This document shows, piece by piece, positions 34,242 through 43,544 of a stretch of 55,446 nucleotides of DNA (the first letter of the stretch is position 1; each line of letters opens with the position of its first letter). Under the pieces are notes generated by a model that saw only the letters and a program-made list of their open reading frames with translations, made no database searches and was not told the DNA's origin. Source of the stretch: Thermoplasmata archaeon M9B1D. GTDB lineage: Archaea; Thermoplasmatota; E2; DHVEG-1. The translations under genes were made by a program, and so were the position numbers. The DNA lies in contig MUGC01000005.1 in the NCBI GenBank assembly GCA_002900535.1, positions 1-55,446 on the forward strand, in the 5' to 3' direction.

Positions 34242-35675
34242 TTACTTTACCACCCTATATCGTAAATCTGTTGCTTTCACCCAGTCATCTGGAGCATCCA
34301 TGAGTTTATGTGGATTTAAAATATTATTTGGATCAAGTGCTTTTTTAATAGCACGCATCATAGGAATTATATCTGCTCTTGCTTTTTTCCAAGGAGGCGC
34401 CTTAGATAAGCCAATTCCATGCTCAGCAGACGTTACACCGCCAACTGAATGAATATAATCATAAAGTTCTTCTATTACCTTATCAGCATCCTTCCATTGA
34501 TCCTTCTTTTTTGGATCAAGCATAATCTTTGTATGAATTACTCCAGATCCACAATGACCATAAACTGCCATAATTACATTATTTCGTTTAGCTATTTCAT
34601 GGATTTTTGCAGCTGCTTCAGCAATTTTTGAATTTGGAACACCCATGTCATCTGCAAGGTCGGTACAGATGATTCCCTCTTTATATCTAGAAAGCGCGGC
34701 AAAAAGTTTTTTTCTTCCACTAAAGATACGTTTTCTTTCCTCTGCATCGTAGCTAAGTTCTATTCCGAAACCATTATGTGCTTTACAGATTTCTTTCATT
34801 TTATTAATTTCAAAATCAACTGCTTCTTTCACATTACCATCTGCTTCAAATAAGATAATTGCTCCAACCTCTTTCAATCCAAGATCTAATGCCTTATTAA
34901 CAGCAACAATTCCAATTCCATCCATCAGCTCAAGCATAGAAGGCTGACACCCGCTAGTGATAATTTCTGATATAGCATTTCCTGCGTCTTCCAATTTATT
35001 AAAATTTGCAACACCTAGACAACGAAATTTTGGAAGCGGATAAATTCTTATAGTTGCCTCAACAACAATACCAAGAGTACCCTCGGAACCAACGATAAGG
35101 CGTTCAAGCTGATAACCCGAAGAATGAACACGGGTATTTGCACCAAGGTTAACTAGGCTGCCATCTGCAAGTACAACTTTTAAACCTAAAATATAGTCGC
35201 GAGTGGCACCATATTTCACAGATCTAACACCTGAAGCATTAGCTGCAATCTCACCACCAATTGTGGCAATTCTACTAGATGCTGGTGCTGGCGGATAAAA
35301 AAAACCATATGGCAAAAGCGCACGATTTAAATCATCATCAACAACACCAGGTTCCACCCGAACAAGTACATCTCCAGGTTTTATCTCAAGAATATGATTC
35401 ATTTGTTTCATATCCATGACAATTCCACCGTCGATAGGGACTGCATGGCCACTGGTACCAGTACCTGCACCACGTGGAATAACAGGAATCCTGTTTTTAT
35501 TTGCATATCTCATAATTTTTTGAACTTGTTCAATTGTTTTTGGACGAACTACAACATTAGGCATTGCTTGATGAACTGATGCATCTCCAGAATATGCATA
35601 TAAATCCACGGGGTTGTCAGTTGCATTTTCAGATCCAACGATTTTTTTAAGGTTTTCAACATCAACTTTTTTCAT
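34242..35675 (-). CDS. GlcD-type FAD-linked 2-hydroxyacid dehydrogenase
   Basis: 477 residues. It has the FAD_binding_4 domain (PRGAGTGTSGHAVP, SSRIATIGGEIAANASG, VGSEGTLGIV) and the FAD-oxidase C domain with YGHCGSGVIHT and EHGIGLSK, the latter carrying metal/substrate residues. The family oxidises D-lactate, glycolate or 2-hydroxyglutarate. It is placed between two MvhD-containing genes, 1-2 bases from each, so electrons probably go to an HdrA rather than a quinone. LarA at 623-1882 could supply the right lactate isomer. The exact substrate is open. Confidence 0.88.
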   Translation of the reverse strand: MKKVDVENLKKIVGSENATDNPVDLYAYSGDASVHQAMPNVVVRPKTIEQVQKIMRYANKNRIPVIPRGAGTGTSGHAVPIDGGIVMDMKQMNHILEIKPGDVLVRVEPGVVDDDLNRALLPYGFFYPPAPASSRIATIGGEIAANASGVRSVKYGATRDYILGLKVVLADGSLVNLGANTRVHSSGYQLERLIVGSEGTLGIVVEATIRIYPLPKFRCLGVANFNKLEDAGNAISEIITSGCQPSMLELMDGIGIVAVNKALDLGLKEVGAIILFEADGNVKEAVDFEINKMKEICKAHNGFGIELSYDAEERKRIFSGRKKLFAALSRYKEGIICTDLADDMGVPNSKIAEAAAKIHEIAKRNNVIMAVYGHCGSGVIHTKIMLDPKKKDQWKDADKVIEELYDYIHSVGGVTSAEHGIGLSKAPPWKKARADIIPMMRAIKKALDPNNILNPHKLMDAPDDWVKATDLRYRVVK

Positions 35676-35676
35676 A

Positions 35677-36096
35677 TTATGCGATCTCCTTCAGAGGTGT
35701 TGGTCCCAATTTTTTTAATTGATTTACAAAATCAGTTACTACTTGTGCAAACTTTTGTCCCTCTGAAGCAGACACATATTCAAATCGTACTCGCTCAGGT
35801 TCTACACCCATATCATTAAGAAATTTTTTCAAAAGCCTAATCCTTCGATTAGTTTTGTAGTTTCCAGATTGGTAATGGCAATCACCAGGGTGACAACCAG
35901 CAATGAGAACACCATCAGCACCCTTTCGAAGTGCTTCAAGGATAAAAACCGTGTCAACCCGACCGGAGCACATTACTCTTATGGATTTGATATTTGGTGG
36001 ATATTTTATCCTACTAGTACCTGCTAAATCAGCTCCAGCATATGAGCACCAGTTACATAGAAAACCAATAATGTTTGGTTCAAATTCTTTTGCCAT
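35677..36096 (-). CDS. mvhD: MvhD-like electron transfer protein (copy 1)
   Basis: 139 residues with FLCNWCSYAGAD, MCSGRV and GCHPGDCHYQ, the five Cys ligands of the [2Fe-2S] cluster. It lies between the hydrogenase protease and glcD, so it may receive electrons from MvhAG, GlcD or both and hand them to HdrA. Gap of 12 bases upstream and 1 base downstream. Confidence 0.9.
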   Translation of the reverse strand: MAKEFEPNIIGFLCNWCSYAGADLAGTSRIKYPPNIKSIRVMCSGRVDTVFILEALRKGADGVLIAGCHPGDCHYQSGNYKTNRRIRLLKKFLNDMGVEPERVRFEYVSASEGQKFAQVVTDFVNQLKKLGPTPLKEIA

Positions 36097-36108
36097 AATT
36101 TTTTCACC

Positions 36109-36582
36109 TCAAATATCTAATTTTATCTTTTTTATCTCATTAAGTGTTAATTCTACGGCATTTGGAACAGCCGCAGCAATATCTTTGCTTAGTTTTTCCC
36201 TAAACTCACAAGGGATTTCTTTCATCATTATTCCAATGATTATGATATCTTTAGGAATTCTGGTTTCTCCCATTTTTTTTGCCATTTCAATGGCTTCTAT
36301 CAGCGATACATCATGTGGGTTGCATGAATGCATCGTGTTGAAATCGCTAAGAGGAATTCTTTTTACTTCCCCGTTTTCTGCATCTTTTGATTTTACTGCA
36401 TCAATGATTATCGCTCTATCGTATCCTATTATTAGATCTAACAGGTTCATACCACCTGTTATTGCTTCGTCAAGTGTTACATCTGGGTCATTGATTTGTT
36501 TTTTCAGCTCGTTTACTACGTGTATTCCTACACCATCATCGCCAAGAATGAGATTTCCCACTCCCAGTACGATGGTTTTCAT
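36109..36582 (-). CDS. Hydrogenase maturation protease (HyaD/HycI family)
   Basis: 157 residues. It begins TIVLGVGNLILGDDGVG, with the acidic nickel-binding residue in GDDGVG, then IIIDAVKS (Asp) and HDVSL (His), the other two expected ligands. The family cleaves the C-terminal tail of a [NiFe] large subunit after nickel is in place. It follows mvhA by 13 bases. Its presence suggests the neighbouring large subunit is, or recently was, a nickel enzyme, which conflicts with the missing Cys pair described there. Confidence 0.88.
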   Translation of the reverse strand: MKTIVLGVGNLILGDDGVGIHVVNELKKQINDPDVTLDEAITGGMNLLDLIIGYDRAIIIDAVKSKDAENGEVKRIPLSDFNTMHSCNPHDVSLIEAIEMAKKMGETRIPKDIIIIGIMMKEIPCEFREKLSKDIAAAVPNAVELTLNEIKKIKLDI

Positions 36583-36595
36583 AGATATTTTTCCT

Positions 36596-37987
36596 CTACA
36601 AATTTTGTCTTAGTGTTTTGTATAATTTTTTGTTATGGTCAAATATTTTTACCTCTAGTGGCATACCACCAGGTAATGTATGTGTTGCACATGCAAAACA
36701 TGGGTCATATGCGCGAAATGCCATTTCTACCATGTTTAGTGTTTTGTTGCTGACATCTCCTTTTTTAATTACCCCTTTTGCTGCGTCTCTTACACTCATA
36801 TTTATTGCACCAGCATTGTTTGTTGTTGCAACAATAAGATTTGCTTTGTCAATAAGTCCATCTTTTGTTAGTTTATAGTGATGAATTAATGTTCCTCTTG
36901 CTGCTTCTGTTACGCCCATTCCTTCACCTGGTTCACCTACAGGGTTTCTGATTTTTTGGCTGGTGATTTCAGGGTCATTTACCAGTTCTTTTGCTCTTTC
37001 AGTTGCATATAAAAGTTCGATGAGTCTAGCCCAGTGAAATGCAAGAGTACTGTTGACTGCTTTCCCACCTAGAGTTTCATACATTCTTTTGTATTCTTTA
37101 TCTGCGAGTGGTGTTGCCATACCTTCTGCTGCATTAAGTCTTCCTAGTGGTCCTACACGATATATCCCACTGTCTTTTCCATCTTTGAATCCTTTCCAAC
37201 CTACAGATTTTAGATAAGTGAATTTTATATATGTCCATTCCTCAACGTGTTCTGCTATATGTTTATAATAGTCTTTTACATCAAATTTTAACTTTTCTTT
37301 TCCTTGCTGGTCAGTTACTCTAATTTTTCCGTCATAAAAGTTCACCTTGTTATTTTTGTCAACAAGCCCCATGTTATATGTTGCAAGTTGATATGGGTCA
37401 CTTAGAATCAAGTTAACATAGTCTTTATTTTTAAGCACTATATCATCAAATAGTTTGAGTGAAAATTGTGCAAATTTGATACATGAGTCAACCATTGTTT
37501 TTATATCTTTTACTTCATCTTTGTTTAAACCTTTTGAAACACCGCCAGGTAAACCACACACAGGATGTGTTGCCTTACCGCCAAGAATTGCTGTAATTTT
37601 TTGACCGTATGCTCTGTGTTTTATTACTTCTTTTCCGATTTCCACTCCTGCTTTTTCAATTACACCTATTACATTTCGTTTTGCTGGTGGTGCATCAGGA
37701 CCAACAACAAAATCAGGCCCCCCAAGATAATAGAAATGTAATATATGATCATAGATATAGTAACCCACATACATTAATTCACGAAGTTTTTTAGCAGCAC
37801 TAGTTGGCTCTACATTGAACGCTGCATCAAGGGCTTTTGTTGATGCAAAATGATGAGCAACAGGAAAACCACGAAGTTCAGGAATCTGTAAATATGCGTT
37901 TTCAACATCGCCTTTGTCGTCCAAAAATATACTTATTTTTCCATGACCTTCAAGACGGGTTATCGGGTCTATTGTAACTGTTCTCAT
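36596..37987 (-). CDS. mvhA: MvhA-like hydrogenase large subunit lacking the N-terminal Cys pair
   Basis: 463 residues, group 3c-like. It opens IDPITRLEGHGKISIF and ends with DPCFACATHTLPGG, the C-terminal nickel motif. The N-terminal RxCGxCxxxH motif is absent: the sequence goes from PELRGF (41) straight to PVAHHFASTKALDA (42 on). In other large subunits some 23 residues, holding GRP..E.P.I..RICGIC, come between these. The cut is in frame, at 37864/37865. Without those two cysteines the Ni-Fe site cannot form in the usual way. Either this is a redox-inactive structural subunit, a recent loss, or an assembly deletion. It overlaps mvhG by 4 bases. Confidence 0.88.
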   Translation of the reverse strand: MRTVTIDPITRLEGHGKISIFLDDKGDVENAYLQIPELRGFPVAHHFASTKALDAAFNVEPTSAAKKLRELMYVGYYIYDHILHFYYLGGPDFVVGPDAPPAKRNVIGVIEKAGVEIGKEVIKHRAYGQKITAILGGKATHPVCGLPGGVSKGLNKDEVKDIKTMVDSCIKFAQFSLKLFDDIVLKNKDYVNLILSDPYQLATYNMGLVDKNNKVNFYDGKIRVTDQQGKEKLKFDVKDYYKHIAEHVEEWTYIKFTYLKSVGWKGFKDGKDSGIYRVGPLGRLNAAEGMATPLADKEYKRMYETLGGKAVNSTLAFHWARLIELLYATERAKELVNDPEITSQKIRNPVGEPGEGMGVTEAARGTLIHHYKLTKDGLIDKANLIVATTNNAGAINMSVRDAAKGVIKKGDVSNKTLNMVEMAFRAYDPCFACATHTLPGGMPLEVKIFDHNKKLYKTLRQNL

Positions 37988-38988
37988 TTTTTCATCACTC
38001 TCCTGTTTATAAGAGCAGAGGGCAGACCATATTTGTAAAACGTCCCAATAGGATCTACAACTTGATCTATCAATTTTTGTACTTCTTCATCACTCATTTT
38101 TTCTTCACCCTCTATACCGAGAATACTAGCAAGTGCAGATATCATCTTAGCACCTTGATCAAGCGAGTTGGGTGTTGGCCCTCCACAACCAGTACATGGC
38201 ATATTTGCATCTAAACATCGTGCACTACATCCACCACGGGTTGCTGGACCAAGGCAAATAATACCTTGTTCAAGAAGGCATTTTTCTTCTATTTTATCTA
38301 CTTCATATACTCTTTTTATCTCCTTGATTTTTTTCTCGGTTTTTTCAAATCTGCATTCATCACATACAGATTTCATTGGGCCAATAATTGATCCTTTTGG
38401 TGGTAGTTTATTTTCAACAATTGCACCTACAGCAGTCATAATTTGATCGGGTGTAGGTGGACAACCAGGTAGATAATAATCAACATCAACTGTTTGATCC
38501 AATGTTTTTACAGTATCATAAAACTCTGGAAGTGTAAGAGTACCCTCCTTTACTTTAACAGATGTTTTTGGAACAATTTTTTTAGGATTATCAGTCGATG
38601 GATTATCTAAATAAGCAACTCTAAAGACTTCCTCACGGTTTGCAACATTTGCAAGACCAGGTATCCCACCGTTAACTGCACATGCCCCAAATGCCACCAT
38701 AAATTTGGATTTCTTACGCAATAGTTTTGCGATATGTTCTTGTTCTTCAGTTCTTATTGACCCATTGAAGAAACAAACATCTATTTGTTTATCCTTCATT
38801 GCTTCTACATCTTTGTACTTGAAATCCATTGCAACTGGCCAGAATAAAATATCTGCAATGCCAATTACATCTAGTATTTTTTCATCGATATCAAGTACAG
38901 CGATTTCACATCCGCCACAACTTGCGGCCCAATAAAAAGCAAGTTGCAGTTTCTTTTTTGCTTCACTTTTCTTTTTTTCTTTTGTCAT
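37984..38988 (-). CDS. mvhG: MvhG-like hydrogenase small subunit
   Basis: 334 residues. Proximal cluster motif SCGGCEIAV, GACAVNGGIPG, LPGCPPTPDQI, then the C-terminal cluster region CLGPATRGGCSARC and CTGCGGPTPN. All expected cysteines seem present, in contrast with its partner MvhA. No signal peptide. 22 bases after hdrB, the largest gap in the operon. Confidence 0.9.
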   Translation of the reverse strand: MTKEKKKSEAKKKLQLAFYWAASCGGCEIAVLDIDEKILDVIGIADILFWPVAMDFKYKDVEAMKDKQIDVCFFNGSIRTEEQEHIAKLLRKKSKFMVAFGACAVNGGIPGLANVANREEVFRVAYLDNPSTDNPKKIVPKTSVKVKEGTLTLPEFYDTVKTLDQTVDVDYYLPGCPPTPDQIMTAVGAIVENKLPPKGSIIGPMKSVCDECRFEKTEKKIKEIKRVYEVDKIEEKCLLEQGIICLGPATRGGCSARCLDANMPCTGCGGPTPNSLDQGAKMISALASILGIEGEEKMSDEEVQKLIDQVVDPIGTFYKYGLPSALINRRVMKK

Positions 38989-39010
38989 ATACTACCACCT
39001 TTTTCAAATC

Positions 39011-39892
39011 TTATTTTCTATAAACTCCCTTTTTTTTCAATAATAAATTAGGATCAACAGCATGTTGTTCAAATCCACATACTGTTGGATCAAGCCCTAG
39101 TGCAATTGCGATTAGCTGGGTGTAATAATAAACAGGTATTTGTTTGTATCCCCTATGTAGTTTTTCTGCTTCTTTTCCACGTACATCAATGTTGAACCTA
39201 CAAAGCGGGCAAGACAAAACAATAGCATCAGCCCCGCGTTCAAGGGCAAAGTTTGTAATTCTATGAGCACGGTTTGAAACAATTTCCTTATGCTCAACAG
39301 TATGATAAGAACCACAGCATTCAATATTAAATGGATTGTCAACTATATCTGCACCAAGGACCTTTAAAAGATCAGAGAGAATTTGTGGATCTTCTGCATC
39401 ATCAATTGCGACTTCTCTTGGACGAAGCATCATACAACCATAATATGGCATTATTTTCATTCCGCGAAGTGGATTTTTAACCATTTTTTTAAGAGTTTTA
39501 AATCCTACTTCGTCACGTAAAAACTCAAGGAAATGATAAACTGTAACCGTACCCTTGTAATCGTTTTCCTGGTCCATAAACGCATTCAATGTCTCAAGAT
39601 CATCTGCCTTTTCTTTAACACGAAGATTGGTTTGTTTTAGTGTATTGCAACACATATCGCAAAGTGTTAAAACTTTATCTTCACCCTGATCTTCAACATG
39701 AATAAGGCTACGCAGAGGTGCCAAGTGTCGCATTAAATCATCATCTGATAAGGATGACACAACACCGCAACAGGTCCAGTCATCCATTTCAACCATCTCA
39801 TGGCCTAACTTTTCCATTATTGCAAAAGCTGTTTTTTCCAAATTTTTTGCAGATGTCTTAAGTGTACAACCTGGGAAATATAACATTTTCAT
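39011..39892 (-). CDS. hdrB: Heterodisulfide reductase subunit B homologue (second copy)
   Basis: 293 residues with two full CCG domains: Cys9, 41, 42, 78, 81 and Cys153, 192, 193, 228, 231, the same positions as in methanogen HdrB within a residue or two. It could therefore reduce a disulfide, but the natural substrate in a non-methanogen is unknown. 5 bases after hdrC. It is the only HdrB in the large operon, shared by three HdrAs. Confidence 0.9.
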   Translation of the reverse strand: MKMLYFPGCTLKTSAKNLEKTAFAIMEKLGHEMVEMDDWTCCGVVSSLSDDDLMRHLAPLRSLIHVEDQGEDKVLTLCDMCCNTLKQTNLRVKEKADDLETLNAFMDQENDYKGTVTVYHFLEFLRDEVGFKTLKKMVKNPLRGMKIMPYYGCMMLRPREVAIDDAEDPQILSDLLKVLGADIVDNPFNIECCGSYHTVEHKEIVSNRAHRITNFALERGADAIVLSCPLCRFNIDVRGKEAEKLHRGYKQIPVYYYTQLIAIALGLDPTVCGFEQHAVDPNLLLKKKGVYRK

Positions 39893-39897
39893 AGTTA

Positions 39898-40326
39898 TCA
39901 GCCTATGTTTTTTCTAAATAAACTTACAAACGCAATCTGAGGAATTGCCTCTCTTTCCTTTTTTGAGGTTTTTTGAGCATAACTATGATCAATTTTTCTT
40001 CGCAAGATTATTTGACGAAGTGCTTCCATGATTTTTGTGATGTTAATGTCGCGAGGACATCTTTCAGCACAAGTAAAACATGCAGAGCAAAGCCATATGG
40101 TCTTTGAACTCAACACTTCCTGTCGATCAAGAACAACATAACGTATAACTTCATCAGGTGTTAAATCCATATCATCAACATAAGGACAACCCGCAGAACA
40201 TGTTCCACACTGATAACAGCCAAATAAGTTTTCACCACAGATATCTTCAACTTCTTTTACAAGCTCGCCTTTTTTAAAAACAATTTTGCTGATTTCTTTG
40301 TTTTTTGGGAGTTGTTTTCTAGCCAT
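39898..40326 (-). CDS. hdrC: Heterodisulfide reductase subunit C homologue (second copy)
   Basis: 142 residues with CYQCGTCSAGCP and CSACFTCAERCP, two [4Fe-4S] sites that link HdrA to HdrB. No membrane segments. It lies 2 bases after the double hdrA and 5 bases before hdrB. Confidence 0.9.
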   Translation of the reverse strand: MARKQLPKNKEISKIVFKKGELVKEVEDICGENLFGCYQCGTCSAGCPYVDDMDLTPDEVIRYVVLDRQEVLSSKTIWLCSACFTCAERCPRDINITKIMEALRQIILRRKIDHSYAQKTSKKEREAIPQIAFVSLFRKNIG

Positions 40327-40328
40327 AT

Positions 40329-43300
40329 CTAATTCTCCTTTCCAAGAAGAGCATCTACCATGACTCTGATTTGTTTATTTTTAAATCCTTTTTGTTCAAT
40401 TGCTCCAGACGGACAAGCCGCGGCACACGCGCCACAGCCTTTACATAAAGCTCTGTTAACCGTTGCTACTAGATGGTCAGGTTTATCCTGTCTTGGTTTT
40501 ACTTCAATTGCACTATAAGGACAAATTCCTTCACAAGTCTGACAACCACTACATAAATCATCGTTTACCTCTGCAACTTGACCCTCACCTTTCATTTTCT
40601 CTTGCATTATTGGAATCGCTGCACGTGATGCTGCTCCTTCAGCCTGTGCAATTGAATCAACAAGGTTTTTTGGGTAATGTGCAGCACCACAAAGATATAT
40701 TCCATCTGTAGCAAAATCAAGTGGTCTTATTTTTGCATGAGCTTCTAAGAAAAATCCGCCTGCATCAGCAGGTATTTTAAGCATATTTTTAAGTGTATTA
40801 GTAAGCACTTCACCTTCAGTGTTGACTGTTAGTACTACTAGATCCGCATCAAGAACTAGCTCTTCATTTAGGATGTCGTCATATACCTTAACAGTCATAG
40901 GTCCTTCTTTTGGATCTTTTTTATCAAGTTTTATCTCAGGTTTTTTATCACCAGGATACCTAACTACTGTGACATGATGATTTTTTAAAACATTTGAGTA
41001 ATACTCCTCTTCTTCTTTTCCAAAAACACGCATATCACGATAGAGCAGCCAAATCTTTACACCAGGATATCTCTCAGAAATAAGTTTAGCATTTTTAATT
41101 GCAACACCACAACCTATACGACAGCAATATGGTCGTTTTTCATCCATTGCCCCAGCGCAGTTAACAATAACAACGTTTTTAGGTTTCTTTTTAAGTGTAC
41201 CTTCCTTGATTTTTTCTTCAAGTTCAGTTTGAGATATTATATTTTTATTTTTACCATAATGATATCGACCTTCAAGGTCTATTTCTCTAAAACCAGTTGA
41301 AACAATTATTGTTCCAAACTCAATTTTTCTCTTTTTGCTCTTATGTTTAATTATTCCCTCATAGTTCCCAATAAAACCATCAATGTCAACCAGTTCCGAT
41401 TCTGTCATGACAGTTATAAGTCTATTTTTAGTAACTTGTTTAATCAATGGATCAATAATATCTTTTGCTTTAATATCAGATGGGAACATTGAGTGCAGAT
41501 GTTTAAGTCGTCCACCTAATTCTTTTTCTTTTTCAATTAAATATGATTTAACACCCATATCTGCAAGTGCAAGAGCTGCCTTCATACCTGATACTCCACC
41601 GCCAATCACAAGTACCGATGGAATAATAGAAAATTCTTCTTCACTAAGTGGCTCTAACAGTCGTACTTTAGCAACTGCTGCATTTACAAGATTTATAGCT
41701 TTATCTGTTGCCTTGTCCCAGTCGTCAGAATGAACCCAACTACAGTGATTACGAATATTTGCCATTTCAAACAAATACTTGTTTAAACCTGATTCAAGCA
41801 ATGTATCTTGGAATAAACCACCATGCGTTCTTGGCGAGCAAGCTGCAACAATGATTCTATTAAGTTTTTGATCCTTTATAGTATCGCGTATCTTCTTACA
41901 AGTATCTTCAGAACATGCAAACATCACATGTTCTGCATAAACCACATTTGGTCGCTTTTTGACTTCTTCGGTTACTTTTTCAACATCGAGATAACTGGCA
42001 ATATTTTTACCACAATGACAAATGAAAACACCAATTCTTGGCTCCTCTAAAGATACATCTTTTTCTGGAGGAAAGTCACGACCCACATGTCGTTTTCTGT
42101 CTTTCACTGGTGCGACTGCTTTTGCGGCAGCACCACTAGCCATACTAACGCTGTCGGGGATATCCTTTGGACCCTGTATACATCCTGCTAAAAATATTCC
42201 TGGTTTAGTTGATTGTACAGGGTTTTGTAAAAGTGAATCCTGCTTGAAAAAACCATTTTCATCCACTTCAATTCCAAGGATTTTTGCAATTTTTTTATTA
42301 TCTTTTGCAGGAATAATTGCTGTTGAAAGGACAAGAAGGTCGACTTTATCTTCCTTTACTTTACCAGAAAGCGTGTCTCTGTATCGTATTGTTAAACTCT
42401 TATCCTTGTTTTCATAGACATTAGAGGGGCGACCTCGGATATATTTTACACCCAGATCTTTTGCATGATCATAATATTGTTGGAAATCCTTACCATATGC
42501 TCGGATATCCATATAATAAATATTAATATTAATACCAGGATTTGCCTCTTTTACAATACTTGCCTCTTTAGTCGCATACATACAGCAAACACGGGAACAA
42601 TAGGGATATCCTTCTTGTTCACTACGTGAGCCTACACATTGTATCCAACCAATCTTTTTAGGCTTGTTTAAATCTGAAGGACGGAGTACTTTGCCTGCAG
42701 TAGGGCCAAAACTTGATAAAAGACGTTCGAACTGCATAGCAGTCATAACATTTTCGTATTTACCATAGCCATATTCCTTACGTAATTCACTTGGTTCAAA
42801 TACTTCAAAACCAGTTGCTATAACAATTGCGCCTGCTTTAACCTCGATTTCTTCTGATTTTTCTAGAAAAGTTATTGCCCCTGGCTCACAAACCCTATCA
42901 CAAGCACCACATCCAGTACAATGTTCATGATCAATTGTATAAACAATCGGAACCGCTTGTGGAAACTCTATATAAATTGCTTTTCGAGTTGAAATTTTTT
43001 CATTAAAACTACTAATAACATCCACAGGACAAACCGCGGTACAGTCATCACAACCAGTACATTTGTCTGGATCAACATATTTCGTTTTCTTCCAAATCTG
43101 TGCTGTGAAATCTCCTTTTTTACCTTCTAATTTGTTAAGTTCTGCATAAGTAATAAGTTCAATGTTAGGGTGACGAGCAAGTTCTACCATTTTAGGTGCA
43201 GCTGTACATATACTGCAGTCATTTGTTGGAAAAGTCTTATCTAATTTAACCATTGATCCGCCAATTGTTGAGGTTTTATCAATTATAACTACCTTGTAGC

Positions 43301-43544
43301 CTTTATCAGCGACATCCAGGGCAGATTGCATACCAGAAATCCCAGCACCAATAATTAGCACATCTGAGTCGATTACCCGTTTTTTCTTTTTAAAAGCCAT
43401 CTGCGTTATACCCTTAACTGTTGTCTCAGGCGAAGGCATTTTGTCTTCTAAAATAGCTAGTTCAGGCTCATCTAAAAAGTAATCATCAGCAAGAGGAATT
43501 CCTTGGTCATGATCTATTTTTTGGTTATATCTTCTTGAGGGCAT
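40329..43544 (-). CDS. hdrA: Fused double HdrA (HdrA-HdrA)
   Basis: 1071 residues: a ~50-residue leader rich in charged residues, a first HdrA (GAGISGMQSA, CSICTAAPKM, CTGCDDCTAVCP, CTGCGACDRVC, IQCVGSRSEQ), then a second (GVFICHCGKNIAS, GGGVSGMKAA) and two ferredoxin motifs at the end (CSGCQTCEGICP, CKGCGACAAACP). It retains the GPTAGKVLRPSD stretch that the other two HdrAs of this operon have lost. Two FAD sites in one chain imitate an HdrA dimer. ATG 43544 overlaps korC by 20 bases. The likely partners are HdrBC and MvhAGD; coupling with Kor-derived ferredoxin is suggested by order only. Confidence 0.9.
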   Translation of the reverse strand: MPSRRYNQKIDHDQGIPLADDYFLDEPELAILEDKMPSPETTVKGITQMAFKKKKRVIDSDVLIIGAGISGMQSALDVADKGYKVVIIDKTSTIGGSMVKLDKTFPTNDCSICTAAPKMVELARHPNIELITYAELNKLEGKKGDFTAQIWKKTKYVDPDKCTGCDDCTAVCPVDVISSFNEKISTRKAIYIEFPQAVPIVYTIDHEHCTGCGACDRVCEPGAITFLEKSEEIEVKAGAIVIATGFEVFEPSELRKEYGYGKYENVMTAMQFERLLSSFGPTAGKVLRPSDLNKPKKIGWIQCVGSRSEQEGYPYCSRVCCMYATKEASIVKEANPGININIYYMDIRAYGKDFQQYYDHAKDLGVKYIRGRPSNVYENKDKSLTIRYRDTLSGKVKEDKVDLLVLSTAIIPAKDNKKIAKILGIEVDENGFFKQDSLLQNPVQSTKPGIFLAGCIQGPKDIPDSVSMASGAAAKAVAPVKDRKRHVGRDFPPEKDVSLEEPRIGVFICHCGKNIASYLDVEKVTEEVKKRPNVVYAEHVMFACSEDTCKKIRDTIKDQKLNRIIVAACSPRTHGGLFQDTLLESGLNKYLFEMANIRNHCSWVHSDDWDKATDKAINLVNAAVAKVRLLEPLSEEEFSIIPSVLVIGGGVSGMKAALALADMGVKSYLIEKEKELGGRLKHLHSMFPSDIKAKDIIDPLIKQVTKNRLITVMTESELVDIDGFIGNYEGIIKHKSKKRKIEFGTIIVSTGFREIDLEGRYHYGKNKNIISQTELEEKIKEGTLKKKPKNVVIVNCAGAMDEKRPYCCRIGCGVAIKNAKLISERYPGVKIWLLYRDMRVFGKEEEEYYSNVLKNHHVTVVRYPGDKKPEIKLDKKDPKEGPMTVKVYDDILNEELVLDADLVVLTVNTEGEVLTNTLKNMLKIPADAGGFFLEAHAKIRPLDFATDGIYLCGAAHYPKNLVDSIAQAEGAASRAAIPIMQEKMKGEGQVAEVNDDLCSGCQTCEGICPYSAIEVKPRQDKPDHLVATVNRALCKGCGACAAACPSGAIEQKGFKNKQIRVMVDALLGKEN

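Noticed and set aside
35903..36613. 236-codon plus-strand frame opposite mvhD and the protease gene
   Set aside because: Both minus-strand genes are well-supported families; the long frame is a shadow.
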